Program-made: the position numbers and the translations under genes
The notes under the pieces: model-generated
The model's database searches: none
What the model saw: only the letters and a program-made list of their open reading frames with translations
Told to the model about the DNA's origin: nothing
From: Candidatus Zipacnadia bacterium
Lineage (GTDB): Bacteria; Armatimonadota; Zipacnadia; Zipacnadales; UBA5352
Direction of reading: 5' to 3'
Assembly: GCA_029821635.1 (NCBI GenBank)
Contig: JALGSW010000045.1
Location: 1 to 34,036, forward strand
DNA length: 34,036 bases
Part shown: piece by piece, positions 9,317-17,860 of the stretch
Numbering within the stretch: the stretch's first letter is position 1
Layout of the letters: every line of letters begins with the position of its first letter

Positions 9317-9347
9317 GGAGCGACGCATCCTGTCGTTTGGATGCGTC
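9317..9347. repeat. GACGCATC hairpin repeat, copy 1
   Basis: GACGCATCC (9322-9330) and GGATGCGTC (9339-9347) form a perfect 9-bp stem with an 8-base loop. The preceding GGAGCGACGCATC is shared exactly with the copy at 17759-17790; the loops differ. Confidence 0.75.
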
Positions 9348-9384
9348 ATGCTGTTCGCTGTTCGTGCGCGTGAACGAGCATAAC

Positions 9385-9429
9385 GGCCCCCGGCGGGGGC
9401 GCCGGGGCCACAACGGCAACGGCTGACGA
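9385..9429. repeat. GGGGCCACAACG family repeat, second copy
   Basis: A compact palindrome (GGCCCCCGGC 9385-9394 against GCCGGGGCC 9401-9409) followed by CACAACGGCAACGGC. Positions 9388-9429 match 8035-8076 at 38 of 42 bases. This copy lacks the long left arm seen at 7976. Confidence 0.7.
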
Positions 9430-9439
9430 CTGAACGCCG

Positions 9440-9466
9440 CACGGGCGGGACGCCCGTGCCACGGGA
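9440..9466 (+). repeat. GGCAGGATGCC-type palindrome
   Basis: CACGGGCG, then GGA, then CGCCCGTG (9440-9458): an 8-bp stem with a GGA loop, followed by CCACGGG. The same GGA loop and a following C-rich CCA or CTA appear at 13569, 17827 and 31506. Confidence 0.7.
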
Positions 9467-9552
9467 AGACCTCCGCAGGTCCCGCGCCTTCCCCCGGCGA
9501 ACTCCACCCGCGTCATCTCATCCTGCCGCGGATGCGCAGGGAGGCGCCGCCG

Positions 9553-11064
9553 ATGGACTCGATCCCCGTCGTGCTTCAGCAGACCGCCGCGCGGGTGCCC
9601 GAGCGCCCCGCGATCTTCTTCGGCGACCAGACCATCAGCTACGCGCAACTCGCCGGGACCGTCGAGCGCGTCGCCGCCGGCCTTGCGGACCTCGGCGTGG
9701 GCCCCGGCGACCGCGTCGCGCTGCTGCTGCCCAACTGCCCGCAGTTCGTCTATGCCTCGGTGGCCGCCGCGCGCCTCGGGGCAATGTCCGTGCCCATGAA
9801 CCCGATCCTCGCGCCCGAGGAGGTTGCCTACATCCTCGAAGACTCCGGCGCGAGAGTCGTCTTCGCGGTGGAGAAGACTGCGCCGCTGGCGCTCGCGATG
9901 GCGCAGCGCTGCGAGTGCGTCGAGCACTGCGTCGTCGCCGCCGAGGAGATCCCGGAGGGCGCGCTGGACTTCCGCGCGCTGCTCCGCGAGGACACCTCCG
10001 GCCTCCCCGAGCCGCCCGGCGCTGAGGAGGTCGCGGTGCTGCAGTACACCTCGGGCACCACCGGCCACCCCAAGGGCGCGATGCTCACCCACGCGAACCT
10101 GCTCTCCAACGCCGCCGCCTCTGCCGAGGCCGTGCAGATGAACGAGCGCGACGTGTTCCTCGCGGTCCTGCCGCTCTTCCACGTCTTCGGCGCGACGGTC
10201 ACGATGATCATCCCGATCACGCTGGGCGCGGCGAGCGCGCACATTCCGCGCTTCGAGCCGCTGCCTACGCTGCAGACGATCGAGCGCGCGGGTGTGTCGA
10301 TCTTCTGCGGCGTCCCGTCGATGTTCGCGGTACTCGCGGCGCTCAAGGGCCAGCACGGCCCGGACCTCTCCACGCTGCGCCTGTGCATCTCCGGAGGCGC
10401 GGCGCTTCCGCGTGAGCTCACTCCCATCATCGAGGAGCGCTACGAGACCACGCTGCTGGAGGGCTACGGGCCCACTGAGGCCTCGCCGGTGATCAGCGTC
10501 AACCGCACGCGCGAGAGCCGCAAGATCGGCTCCGTCGGCCCGCCGCTGCCGGGCGTCGAGGTGCAGATCCGCGATGAATCCGGGGCCGAGGTGAAGACGG
10601 GGGAGATCGGCGAGATCTGCGCGCGCGGCCCCAACATCATGCGCGGCTACTGGCAGGACCCGGAGAAGACCGCGGGGACCATCCGCGACGGCTGGCTCTA
10701 CACCGGCGACCTCGGTCACGTGGACGCGGATGGCTACATCTACATCGTGGACCGCAAGACCGACATGATCATCGTGGGCGGGCTGAACGTCTACCCGCGC
10801 GAGGTCGAGGACGTGATCCGGCTGCTGCCGGCAGTGCGCGACGTGGCGGTGGTCGGCTCCAGCTCGCGGCTGCGCGGCGAGACGGTGTCGGCGTTCATCG
10901 AACTGAGCGAGGGCGGGAGCCTCGGTGAGGGGGAGATCATCGAGCACTGCAGCGAGCACCTCGCGCGCTACAAGGTGCCCCGCACCATCCACTTCATGCA
11001 CGAGCTGCCGCGTTCGGCGACGGGCAAGGTGCTCAAGCGCGAGCTGCGGGCGCGGTTTAAGTAG
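9553..11064 (+). CDS. Long-chain fatty-acid--CoA ligase / acyl-CoA synthetase (AMP-binding)
   Basis: 503 residues. It activates a carboxylic acid to acyl-AMP and then to acyl-CoA, in the cytoplasm. ATG at 9553 is preferred over 9532 because AGGGAGG (9538-9544) lies 8 bases before it. All adenylate-forming motifs are present: the P-loop YTSGTTGHPKG at about 165-175, GYGPTEASP at about 305, the WLYTGDLG segment at about 385, DRKTDMIIVGGLNVYPREVE from about 401, and the C-terminal RSATGKVLKREL, whose GK lysine is the catalytic lysine of the adenylation half-reaction. Length and motif set are those of medium/long-chain acyl-CoA ligases. The acid is unknown, and a link to the glycan genes is not obvious. 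The gap to the next gene (167 bases) holds a palindrome, so co-transcription is uncertain. Confidence 0.92.
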   Translation: MDSIPVVLQQTAARVPERPAIFFGDQTISYAQLAGTVERVAAGLADLGVGPGDRVALLLPNCPQFVYASVAAARLGAMSVPMNPILAPEEVAYILEDSGARVVFAVEKTAPLALAMAQRCECVEHCVVAAEEIPEGALDFRALLREDTSGLPEPPGAEEVAVLQYTSGTTGHPKGAMLTHANLLSNAAASAEAVQMNERDVFLAVLPLFHVFGATVTMIIPITLGAASAHIPRFEPLPTLQTIERAGVSIFCGVPSMFAVLAALKGQHGPDLSTLRLCISGGAALPRELTPIIEERYETTLLEGYGPTEASPVISVNRTRESRKIGSVGPPLPGVEVQIRDESGAEVKTGEIGEICARGPNIMRGYWQDPEKTAGTIRDGWLYTGDLGHVDADGYIYIVDRKTDMIIVGGLNVYPREVEDVIRLLPAVRDVAVVGSSSRLRGETVSAFIELSEGGSLGEGEIIEHCSEHLARYKVPRTIHFMHELPRSATGKVLKRELRARFK

Positions 11065-11094
11065 CAGACGGGAACCGGGGGGGCGGCGGTCGTA

Positions 11095-11180
11095 TGGAGG
11101 GGAGGGGCTTCAGCCGCTCCCCGGTACTGATCCGGAGCGAACTGCAACAACATCGGCGCGGCTAAAGCCCCGCCGCTCCA
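11095..11180. repeat. GGGCTTCAGCC inverted repeat
   Basis: Arms 11095-11117 and 11158-11180 pair at 20 of 23 positions (left core GGGGCTTCAGCCGC, right core GCGGCTAAAGCCCC), with a 40-base spacer. It follows the acyl-CoA synthetase stop by 30 bases. The right arm is followed by ACGACAACGGC (about 11196), the string that also trails other repeats here. It may terminate transcription, but there is no T-tract. Confidence 0.7.
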
Positions 11181-11231
11181 GAACGACAAAGACGAACGAC
11201 AACGGCTCCGTTCGCCGGGAGGTCGTGACCG

Positions 11232-13559
11232 ATGCGCACGCTGCTGCCGCTCGCCATCGCGATCCTCACCGTGGCACTCCCCGTCGCGGCGGAGTTGACG
11301 CTACCGGTGCAGATCGACGTGGGTCCCGATGACCAGGCCCTGACCAAGGGTTTCGCGCCGCTCTCGGGGCAGATGTACGAGCCCGCTCGTGGTTACGGCT
11401 GGACCGGCTCCAGCGGTCTGATGCCCTGCGACCGACACTCGCCGGAAGTCCCGACCTACCACCGCGCCACGGAGGTCCCGCTCTACGACCTCGTGCGCGA
11501 TCAGATGACTCTCCGCGGACCCAACACGCTGCGCCTCGACCTCCCCGACGGCCCCTGCGACGTCGCGCTCTACGTCGGCGACCTGTCGATCACCGAGACG
11601 CGGCCGGGGCTGTGGGTGAGCATCGGCGAGCGCGACATCGTCGAGGACCTCACGACCTACGGCGGCCAGGTGCAGGAGCTGACCTTCCCGGTGGAGGTAA
11701 CCGGCGGCGCGCTGGAGATCACGCTCGACGGCCGCGGGCCGCAGAGCTACTTCCCGTTCGCGGGCATCGTCGTCCGGGCGCTCGACCAGCCTCGCGGCTT
11801 CGAGCTGACGTCCCGCACCATCCCCGAGGAGCGCGGCACGCCGGAGGATTACCGGCGCAATTGGGCAGCCTACCTCGACGGCCTGCGCGCCGACTGGGAG
11901 CGGGCGAAGCAGAGCCTGCAGGCGGCCGGCCGCTGGAGCGACGACTGGCCTGCGCGGCTGGAGGAGCTGCGCACCGCGCCGGACTACCGCCCCTGCTACG
12001 CCTCCGGCACCTCGCTGCTCGCGCGCATGGAGATGCTCTCGGGTGAGGCGCTGGACGGCTCGGGCCTCATGACGATCATGCGAGAGGTGGGCTTCGACGG
12101 CTTCACCGGCCGCGATGAGCCGCTCATCCGAGCGCAGATCGCCGTGGGGATGACGCCGCTGGCGGGCGGCCCGGGGCTGGAGCACCTCCCGCAGAGCGCC
12201 GAGGGCATAACCTTCATCAAGATCGTGCGCGCGGACGGCTCGTTCGACACGATCGAGGGCGCTTACTCACCGTGGGACCCAGCGATGACCGAGGTCTTCC
12301 GGCAGGCCTACGAGGGCTACGCGGAGATTGCGCCGCAGTGCAAGCTGCTGTGGATCGACGAGCCGCGTGGCGCATGGGGCGCGGGTGGCGTCGGCGACTA
12401 CTCAGAGCCTGCGCAGGCGGCGTTCGCGCAGTGGGCGCGCGAGCAGGGCCTCGATCCCGCCCAGGGGCGGGACGGCATCCCCACGCCCGAGCGAAGCTGG
12501 GACTTCTACCGCTTCTACCGCTGGCGGCTGACCGGCACCGCCGAGATGGTGCGGCGTTTCTGGGAGCCGATGGGCATCGACCTGCCGATCTACCCCGGCA
12601 ACGGCTCTCTCGGCCCCGAGACGATGAATCACAACACGCTCTGGCCGCCCGCCCTCGCCGAACGCGGCATGGGCGCGGCCTCGTGGATGTACGGGGGCGG
12701 GCGAGCGTCCGCTGAGTTGCTCACCGCGGTCGAGCGCGAACTCGATGGCGACACGCTGCCCTTCAGCGCGCTCTGGCGGGAGCCTGACCAGTGTGTGATG
12801 CAGTCGTGCCTGGTCGCGAGCGCCGGATCGCGCAGCGGCCTGCACCTCTGGCAGCCCGGCACCACCTTCTTCGCCCGCAACCGCGCCCCGTGGCTTGAGG
12901 CGGCGGCGGAGATCGCGCGCATGGTCCAGGGCCTCTCGGGCCTCGAGCACGTCGCGCAGGTCTACCTCTACTGCCCCGAGAGCATCGTCTACAACGATCT
13001 CGTGGAGTTCAACCGCGAGGAGGCCGGGCGCTGGAAGGCGGTGCAGGACGCGCTGCAGGCGGCGAACCTCGACTTCCGCGTGACGCTCACCTGCGACCTC
13101 CCGGCCGACTCGCTGCTGATCTACGCCCCCGCCCGCGCGGTCCTCAATGACGAGGAGGCGGCGGCGCTCGAAGCCTATCTCAGCGCGGGCGGCGCGCTCT
13201 TCTACGCTTCGGCCACCGAGCCGGAGTATCCGGACGGCTCGCCCCTCCAGTCGCTGCGGGATGCGCTGGCGCAGGGCGAGGTCACGCGCATGGCGGAGTT
13301 CAGCGCGCAGGCAGTGGCGGCTCTCGCTCGTGAGCGCGGGCTTGCGCTGAACCCGTCCGCGGTGACGCCCGGAGTGCTGAGCTTCGGCTTCGAGGGGGAC
13401 GGGCGACGAGCGACGCTGTGGGTCAACACCAGCGCGCAGGCGGCGACTGAGACGACGCCCTTCGCTGCGAAGTCGCTCATCACCGGCGAGGCGCTGGCCG
13501 AGGGCGCTCAGTTCACGATCCCGGCGTGGCGCTATCGGGTGATGATCGCGGAGGGCTGA
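11232..13559 (+). CDS. Secreted GH42-like (beta-galactosidase-type) glycoside hydrolase
   Basis: 775 residues. ATG at 11232 follows GGGAGG (11217-11222) and opens a signal peptide (MRTLLPLAIAILTVALPVAA). Residues about 22-185 look like the malectin/galactose-binding type domain found ahead of rhamnogalacturonan lyases and esterases (QIDVGPDD, then PARGYGWTGSSGL at 51-63). Residues about 250-560 form a putative TIM barrel; LLWIDEP (372-378) places E377 where clan-A enzymes carry the acid/base. Residues about 580-670 (DSLLIYAPARAVLNDEEAAAL, GGALFYAS) match the GATase-like trimerisation domain of GH42 enzymes, followed by a small C-terminal beta domain. The fold assignment is reasonable; the sugar is not known. 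It converges on the sulfatase gene with a 73-base gap. Confidence 0.82.
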   Translation: MRTLLPLAIAILTVALPVAAELTLPVQIDVGPDDQALTKGFAPLSGQMYEPARGYGWTGSSGLMPCDRHSPEVPTYHRATEVPLYDLVRDQMTLRGPNTLRLDLPDGPCDVALYVGDLSITETRPGLWVSIGERDIVEDLTTYGGQVQELTFPVEVTGGALEITLDGRGPQSYFPFAGIVVRALDQPRGFELTSRTIPEERGTPEDYRRNWAAYLDGLRADWERAKQSLQAAGRWSDDWPARLEELRTAPDYRPCYASGTSLLARMEMLSGEALDGSGLMTIMREVGFDGFTGRDEPLIRAQIAVGMTPLAGGPGLEHLPQSAEGITFIKIVRADGSFDTIEGAYSPWDPAMTEVFRQAYEGYAEIAPQCKLLWIDEPRGAWGAGGVGDYSEPAQAAFAQWAREQGLDPAQGRDGIPTPERSWDFYRFYRWRLTGTAEMVRRFWEPMGIDLPIYPGNGSLGPETMNHNTLWPPALAERGMGAASWMYGGGRASAELLTAVERELDGDTLPFSALWREPDQCVMQSCLVASAGSRSGLHLWQPGTTFFARNRAPWLEAAAEIARMVQGLSGLEHVAQVYLYCPESIVYNDLVEFNREEAGRWKAVQDALQAANLDFRVTLTCDLPADSLLIYAPARAVLNDEEAAALEAYLSAGGALFYASATEPEYPDGSPLQSLRDALAQGEVTRMAEFSAQAVAALARERGLALNPSAVTPGVLSFGFEGDGRRATLWVNTSAQAATETTPFAAKSLITGEALAEGAQFTIPAWRYRVMIAEG

Positions 13560-13568
13560 GGTAACGGC

Positions 13569-13594
13569 GACGGGCAGGATGCCCGTCCTACAAA
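13569..13594 (+). repeat. GGCAGGATGCC-type palindrome
   Basis: GACGGGCA, GGA, TGCCCGTC (13569-13587): a perfect 8-bp stem with a 3-base loop, then CTACAAACGAC. It lies between the convergent GH42-like and sulfatase stops, where a bidirectional terminator could sit. The 19-base stem-loop is identical to that at 31506-31524. Confidence 0.75.
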
Positions 13595-13632
13595 CGACGG
13601 ACGGCGAACGGCACAGGCCGGCGCGGGGGTCG

Positions 13633-15111
13633 TCACCTCCGCTCGTACTCCAGCACGCTCTGCTCGTAGATCCCCCGCACCTGGTCGTTGGTCTCGCGCA
13701 TCCAGCCCAGCAGCCGCTCGCGTAGAGCCATCGCGTCCTCGCGGTAGTCCGGCCGGCGCAGCACGTTCACCGTCTCATGCGGGTCGCGCGCGAGGTCATA
13801 CAGCTCATCCTCCCCCGCGGCGTTCCAGCCGTACTTCAGATCGCCCACCCGGATCGTCCGCTGGCTGAACGAGACACTGTTCACGCCGCTGAACTCCGTC
13901 ACCGCGCAGTCGCGCCATGCGCGTCCGCGCCCCTCCGCCCGGCCCTCGATCAGCGGCAGCAGCGACTGCCCGTGGATCGCATCGGAGTCATAGTGCGCGC
14001 CCGCCGCGTCGCAGATCGTCGGGTACACGTCCGCGTTGGAGGCGAACTCCTCGCGCACTTCACCCGCGTGTGATCCGTCCGGGTAGCGCACGATCATCCC
14101 GATCCGGTGCGTCTCCTCGAAGTGGTGCCAGCCCTTATCCGTGAGCCCGCCGTGGCTGCCGCACGTCTCCCCGTGGTCCGAGGTGAAGACGATCAGCGTG
14201 TTGTCGAGCTGCCCGGAGGCGCGCAGATACTCCACGAGCCGCCCGATCTCATAGTCGATGAGCGTGGTGAACGCGTAGTAGTGGCGCAGCATCTCCTCCC
14301 AGTCATCCCACGACAGCCGCTCGGCCTGCGGGTGCAGCTTGGTCTGATGCGGCCCGGCGATGTTGCGCGCGGGCCACTGCGCATTCGCCCACGGCTCGAT
14401 CGGTGCGTCGCGGTAGAGGTCGAGGAACTCCGCGGGTGCGTAGTAGGGCCCGTGCGGCCCCCAGTTGTTGTGCCAGATGAACCACGGGTCACCGTCCTCG
14501 CGGTAGCCCTCGGCCAGCGAGATCGTGTTCTCCGCGAGGAAGTGCGGGACGGTGCTCTCCGTCGGCCCGGCCAGCTCGCCCGCGGGCACCGGCATCGGCT
14601 TCCCCTCGGGCCAGTCGAGCACGCGATGCTCGAAGCCGCGCTCAGCGAGGTAGCTGTGATACTCCGGGTAGCGGAAGCCCCCGCCTCCGTGGCCGGGGAA
14701 GTCCTGGCCTTCGAAGCCGCGGTTCGTCGGCAGCGCGGGGTCGTTGGGAGTGCCGAAGGTCTCGCGCGGGCCGTGGCCGAGGTGCCACTTGCCGGTGTAG
14801 CCGCAGCGGTAGCCCGCCTCGCCAAGCCTGCGCGAGAGCAGGTCGTCGCGGTCGGGAAGCTCGTGGACGGAGCAGCCGAGGTTCGCGACGTTGGAGCAGA
14901 CGCCGTGGGAGTGCGGATAGAGGCCGGTCATGATGGTCCCGCGCGCGGGGGAGCAGACGGGGCAGGCGGTGTAGGCGGTCTCGAAGCGCACACCCTCCTG
15001 CGCGAGCCGGTCAATGTTGGGGGTGAGGCACGGCGTTTCCCCGTAGCAGCCGAGCGCGGAGAGGCGGTGCTGGTCGGTGAAGAGAAGCAGGATGTTGGGT
15101 GTGTCGGGCAT
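13633..15111 (-). CDS. Sulfatase (type I, formylglycine-dependent), no signal peptide
   Basis: 492 residues. It hydrolyses sulfate esters. Two close ATGs exist (15117 and 15111); 15111 is chosen because AGGGAG lies 9 bases before it, against 3 for the other. The motif CSPAR (53-57) is the formylglycine signature, so C53 needs conversion by a maturase, which is not in the window. Other expected residues are present: D13-Q14 near the N-terminus, GYTGKWHLG (104-112, with K108 and H110), SDHGE (311-315, metal ligands D312 and H313) and K326. The length is usual for arylsulfatase A-like enzymes. No signal peptide is present in this or the longer frame, so it is probably cytoplasmic, unlike most polysaccharide sulfatases. 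It is divergent from the first DUF4838 gene, which suggests shared control. Confidence 0.93.
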   Translation of the reverse strand: MPDTPNILLLFTDQHRLSALGCYGETPCLTPNIDRLAQEGVRFETAYTACPVCSPARGTIMTGLYPHSHGVCSNVANLGCSVHELPDRDDLLSRRLGEAGYRCGYTGKWHLGHGPRETFGTPNDPALPTNRGFEGQDFPGHGGGGFRYPEYHSYLAERGFEHRVLDWPEGKPMPVPAGELAGPTESTVPHFLAENTISLAEGYREDGDPWFIWHNNWGPHGPYYAPAEFLDLYRDAPIEPWANAQWPARNIAGPHQTKLHPQAERLSWDDWEEMLRHYYAFTTLIDYEIGRLVEYLRASGQLDNTLIVFTSDHGETCGSHGGLTDKGWHHFEETHRIGMIVRYPDGSHAGEVREEFASNADVYPTICDAAGAHYDSDAIHGQSLLPLIEGRAEGRGRAWRDCAVTEFSGVNSVSFSQRTIRVGDLKYGWNAAGEDELYDLARDPHETVNVLRRPDYREDAMALRERLLGWMRETNDQVRGIYEQSVLEYERR

Positions 15112-15311
15112 CAGCATTCGCTCCCTGGACGGTCCGAGAGATGCGGCAACGAGAAAGCCAGTTCGTTGCGGCAGAGCGCCATCCCTGCCGACGACAACGG
15201 CGAGCGGCTGCACAGGTAAGCCGATTCCCCGCCGTCTCACCGCAGGTCCCAGCCCCTCCCTCCGCGAAATAGTCTCTCGCCGCGCAATACCTCACGAAAC
15301 GAGGGTCTCCC

Positions 15312-17747
15312 ATGAAACGCACACTGCTCGTTCTCGCTCTGATCTCATGCACCGCTATCTGTGCAAGCTGCGCGCCCGTCGCCGTCGTGCAGGATGGCGT
15401 CAGCACGTTCAGCATCGTCCACGCGCCCGACGCTCCGCCGTCCGTCGCCGCCGCCGCCGCGGACCTGCAGAAGTACATCCTCGAGGCCTCCGGCGCGGAG
15501 CTGCCCATCACCACCGAGGGCGCGGAGCCCGCGATCATCCTCGGCACCGCCACCGGTATCGATCTGGCGGATGTCCCGCTTGAGGGCTACCGGATCGTCA
15601 CCAATGAGGGCAACGTGCTCATCGCCGGCCCGGACACCGCTGAGGGCGAGTACACCCTCCAGGGCGGCACCTCTAACGGCACCCGCAACGGCGTCTGCGC
15701 GTTCCTCGAGGAGTTCGTGAACGTGCGCTGGCTCATGCCCACCGACGTGGGCGACGACGTTCCCGAGATGCGCACGATCACCGTGCCCGATACCGACATG
15801 ACCGACTCCCCGTTTTTCCTCAACCGCCGCGTGCCTTACACCCAGCAGGGGACGGCGCCGGTCATCGAGTGGTGGGCTCGCCAGAAGCTCGGCTACAGCC
15901 TGTACCTCACGCACGGCCACAACTTCCGCCGCACCATCCCGGAGGAGTACTTCGACGAGCATCCCGACTGGTTCCCGATGTTCAACGACAAGCGCGTGCC
16001 GCCGAGCGGCCGGTACAAGCTGTGCCTGAGCAACCAGGGGCTGATCGAGGCCTTCGGGCAGCGCGCGATCGAGCACTTCGACGCGAACCCCGCCTCCACG
16101 AGCTACTCGCTCTCACCATCGGACTCGGCTGGCTACTGCCTCTGCCCGGACTGCGAGGCGCTCTATGAGACCGACCCGGAGGGGAACCTGTCGGTCACGC
16201 CCGCGGTGCTGAACTTCTACAACGGCGTCGCGAAGATCGTGGGGGAGAAGTATCCGGAGAAGGTCCTCGCCGGCTACGTCTACGCGGCGTATGTCTATCC
16301 GCCGCAGGAGCCGATCCAGTTGCAGCCGAACGTGTTCCTCGTGTGGGCGCCGAACATGGACTACGGCTACACGCTCTTCCGGCCGGAGCTGCAGGAGACG
16401 TGGGAGGAACTCGCGCAGCAGTGGACCCAGGTCACCGACAAGATCGCCTACTACGACCTGCCGACGTCGCTGTCCAGCGACACCGGCGCGCCCAGCCCGC
16501 CCGGAGTGGAGATCCTGCAGTTCCTCTACCCGCGCCTGAAGCAGTACGACATGAAGGGCGTCTACGTCTACGGTCAGGCGGCGTGGGGGACCGGCGCGCC
16601 GACCAACTACCTGCTCTCGAAGCTCGCCTGGGACCCGGACGCGGACGTGGAAGCACTGCTCGATGAGTTCATGCAGCGCTGCTACCACGAGGCCGCGCCC
16701 GAGATCGCGCAGCTCTACGCGCTGCTCGACGCCGAGGTGAAGCGGCACTTTATCGAGAACGACGACGCGCACTACTCGCTGACCCCGAAGATCATGGAAG
16801 GCGTCTACGTGCCCAACTTCCCCGAAATGGAGCGGCTCTACCGCGCCGCCGAAGCGAAGGTCACCGACACCGACGCCAAGCAGCGGCTGGAGTGGCTCGG
16901 CTGGAACCTGACGATCCTGCACTGGAACATGCGCCAGTTCAAGATGCTCGATGACCCGACCGCCTCGAGCTTCTACATGCCCGACGCGGAGTTCTTCGAG
17001 TGGTTCGCCGAGCGCAAGGGCTCGCTGGCCCTGCGGCCCCAGCGCGGCAGCGCCGGTGCGACCTCGGTGAAGCCGGTCGCGGTCTCGCCCGTGGAAGGCG
17101 TGCCGAACGCGGATGAGGCGCAAATGTGCTACCTGCGCGGCGACCAGCATGCAGTGATCCTGCCGACAGCCGACACCGCGACGGTGAGCTTCCGCAACAT
17201 CAGCACGCGCGGCAAGCTTGTGCAGTACACGGTCTACGGCGCGGACGGCGAGCAGATTTCGGCGGGCATCATGAGCGCCGAGGTGCCGATCACGCTGGAC
17301 GCGGTCGGCTCGCCGCACTATCACCTGCTGATATCCGCGGGCTCCGCGAGCTTCGCGATGCAGGTCGATGGCGGCGCGTGGGCGGTCTCCGACTCGGAGA
17401 GCAATCAGGGCCTGCACCTGCTCAACCGCGTGACACCGCTCTACTTCGAAGTGCCGGAGGGCACCGACTCCTTCGAGCTGTCCGTTGCCGCGACGCCTCC
17501 GGGCGAAACGGTTGCCGGCACGCTCTACGCGCCCGACGGCCGAGAGGTCGAGAGCTTCAACGTGGTCGAGGTGCCGATCGAGCGCAAGCGGATTACCGCG
17601 GGCGCGGGCGACGCGGGCTGGTGGAAACTGACGCTCGGCCCCGCCGAGGTGGGCGCGATTGATGACGTCTACGTGGACCTCGGCGACGACGTCCCGCAGT
17701 GGTTCTCGCTGGTGCCGGACCAGGCGCTGACCGTCCGGGAGCAGTAG
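15312..17747 (+). CDS. DUF4838 protein 1 (exported, alpha-glucuronidase-like layout)
   Basis: 811 residues. ATG at 15312 follows GAGGG and opens an export signal (MKRTLLVLALISCTAICASC); LISC and CASC are imperfect lipobox candidates. Residues about 25-165 are the alpha/beta module seen before GH20/GH67 barrels (SVAAAAADLQKYILEASGAE, then PAIILG, GYRIVTNEGNVLIAGPD, GTRNGVCAFLEEFVNVRWLMP). Residues about 170-560 are the DUF4838 barrel with HGHNF (201-205), KLCLSN and SPSDSAGYCLCPDC (268-281). The rest is beta-rich and resembles the ends of the next two paralogs (VPEGTDSFEL, GAGDAGWWKL). The family is uncharacterised; activity on a uronic-acid glycan is inferred from the N-terminal module and from synteny. 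It is a close paralog of the next gene. Confidence 0.88.
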   Translation: MKRTLLVLALISCTAICASCAPVAVVQDGVSTFSIVHAPDAPPSVAAAAADLQKYILEASGAELPITTEGAEPAIILGTATGIDLADVPLEGYRIVTNEGNVLIAGPDTAEGEYTLQGGTSNGTRNGVCAFLEEFVNVRWLMPTDVGDDVPEMRTITVPDTDMTDSPFFLNRRVPYTQQGTAPVIEWWARQKLGYSLYLTHGHNFRRTIPEEYFDEHPDWFPMFNDKRVPPSGRYKLCLSNQGLIEAFGQRAIEHFDANPASTSYSLSPSDSAGYCLCPDCEALYETDPEGNLSVTPAVLNFYNGVAKIVGEKYPEKVLAGYVYAAYVYPPQEPIQLQPNVFLVWAPNMDYGYTLFRPELQETWEELAQQWTQVTDKIAYYDLPTSLSSDTGAPSPPGVEILQFLYPRLKQYDMKGVYVYGQAAWGTGAPTNYLLSKLAWDPDADVEALLDEFMQRCYHEAAPEIAQLYALLDAEVKRHFIENDDAHYSLTPKIMEGVYVPNFPEMERLYRAAEAKVTDTDAKQRLEWLGWNLTILHWNMRQFKMLDDPTASSFYMPDAEFFEWFAERKGSLALRPQRGSAGATSVKPVAVSPVEGVPNADEAQMCYLRGDQHAVILPTADTATVSFRNISTRGKLVQYTVYGADGEQISAGIMSAEVPITLDAVGSPHYHLLISAGSASFAMQVDGGAWAVSDSESNQGLHLLNRVTPLYFEVPEGTDSFELSVAATPPGETVAGTLYAPDGREVESFNVVEVPIERKRITAGAGDAGWWKLTLGPAEVGAIDDVYVDLGDDVPQWFSLVPDQALTVREQ

Positions 17748-17758
17748 GGGGTGTCGTT

Positions 17759-17790
17759 TGGAGCGACGCATCTGCCGTTCAGATGCGTCG
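17759..17790. repeat. GACGCATC hairpin repeat, copy 2
   Basis: CGACGCATCT (17764-17773) and AGATGCGTCG (17781-17790) form a perfect 10-bp stem with a 7-base loop. It begins 11 bases after the DUF4838 stop and shares GGAGCGACGCATC with the copy at 9317. Confidence 0.75.
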
Positions 17791-17826
17791 GCAGTCGCAG
17801 GCGCGCAGCGCGAACGACAGACAGCA

Positions 17827-17850
17827 GACAGGCAGGATGCCTGCCCCACA
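17827..17850 (+). repeat. GGCAGGATGCC-type palindrome
   Basis: CAGGCA, GGA, TGCCTG (17829-17843), followed by CCCCACA. Same loop and same downstream C-rich ACA as the copies at 13569 and 31506, with compensating changes in the stem (CAGGCA/TGCCTG in place of CGGGCA/TGCCCG). Confidence 0.72.
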
Positions 17851-17860
17851 GGGGACGGTT

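Larger units (their letters stand above)
9238..9552. other. Intergenic repeat island, no gene
   Basis: This 315-base gap has no convincing coding frame. It holds four separate palindromic repeats in about 190 bases, listed individually: 9272-9302, 9317-9347, 9385-9429 and 9440-9466. A further imperfect hairpin lies at 9463-9493 (GGGAA/TTCCC outside, GACCT/AGGTC inside), ahead of the acyl-CoA synthetase start. No promoter can be called with confidence. Confidence 0.75.

Noticed and set aside
13569..13594. Palindromes as classical Rho-independent terminators
   Set aside because: None is followed by a T-run, several lie in divergent gaps, and the same cores recur at unrelated places, so they are recorded as repeats.
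15146..15169. GCAACGA/TCGTTGC stem-loop in the sulfatase-DUF4838 divergent gap
   Set aside because: Only 7 bp and found once; it could be an operator, but chance is a fair explanation in this composition.
15286..15305. AATAC ... ACGAGGG shared upstream of the genes at 15312 and 31646 as a common promoter or operator
   Set aside because: The distance to the start codon differs greatly (7 against 43 bases), and one copy of GAGGG is simply the ribosome site; only two short matches.
16113..17849. Long minus-strand open frame over DUF4838 gene 1, and similar ones over the other genes
   Set aside because: Low-complexity Arg/His/Leu/Val translation with no domain, opposite a clear family member; third-position G/C bias supports the plus-strand genes.
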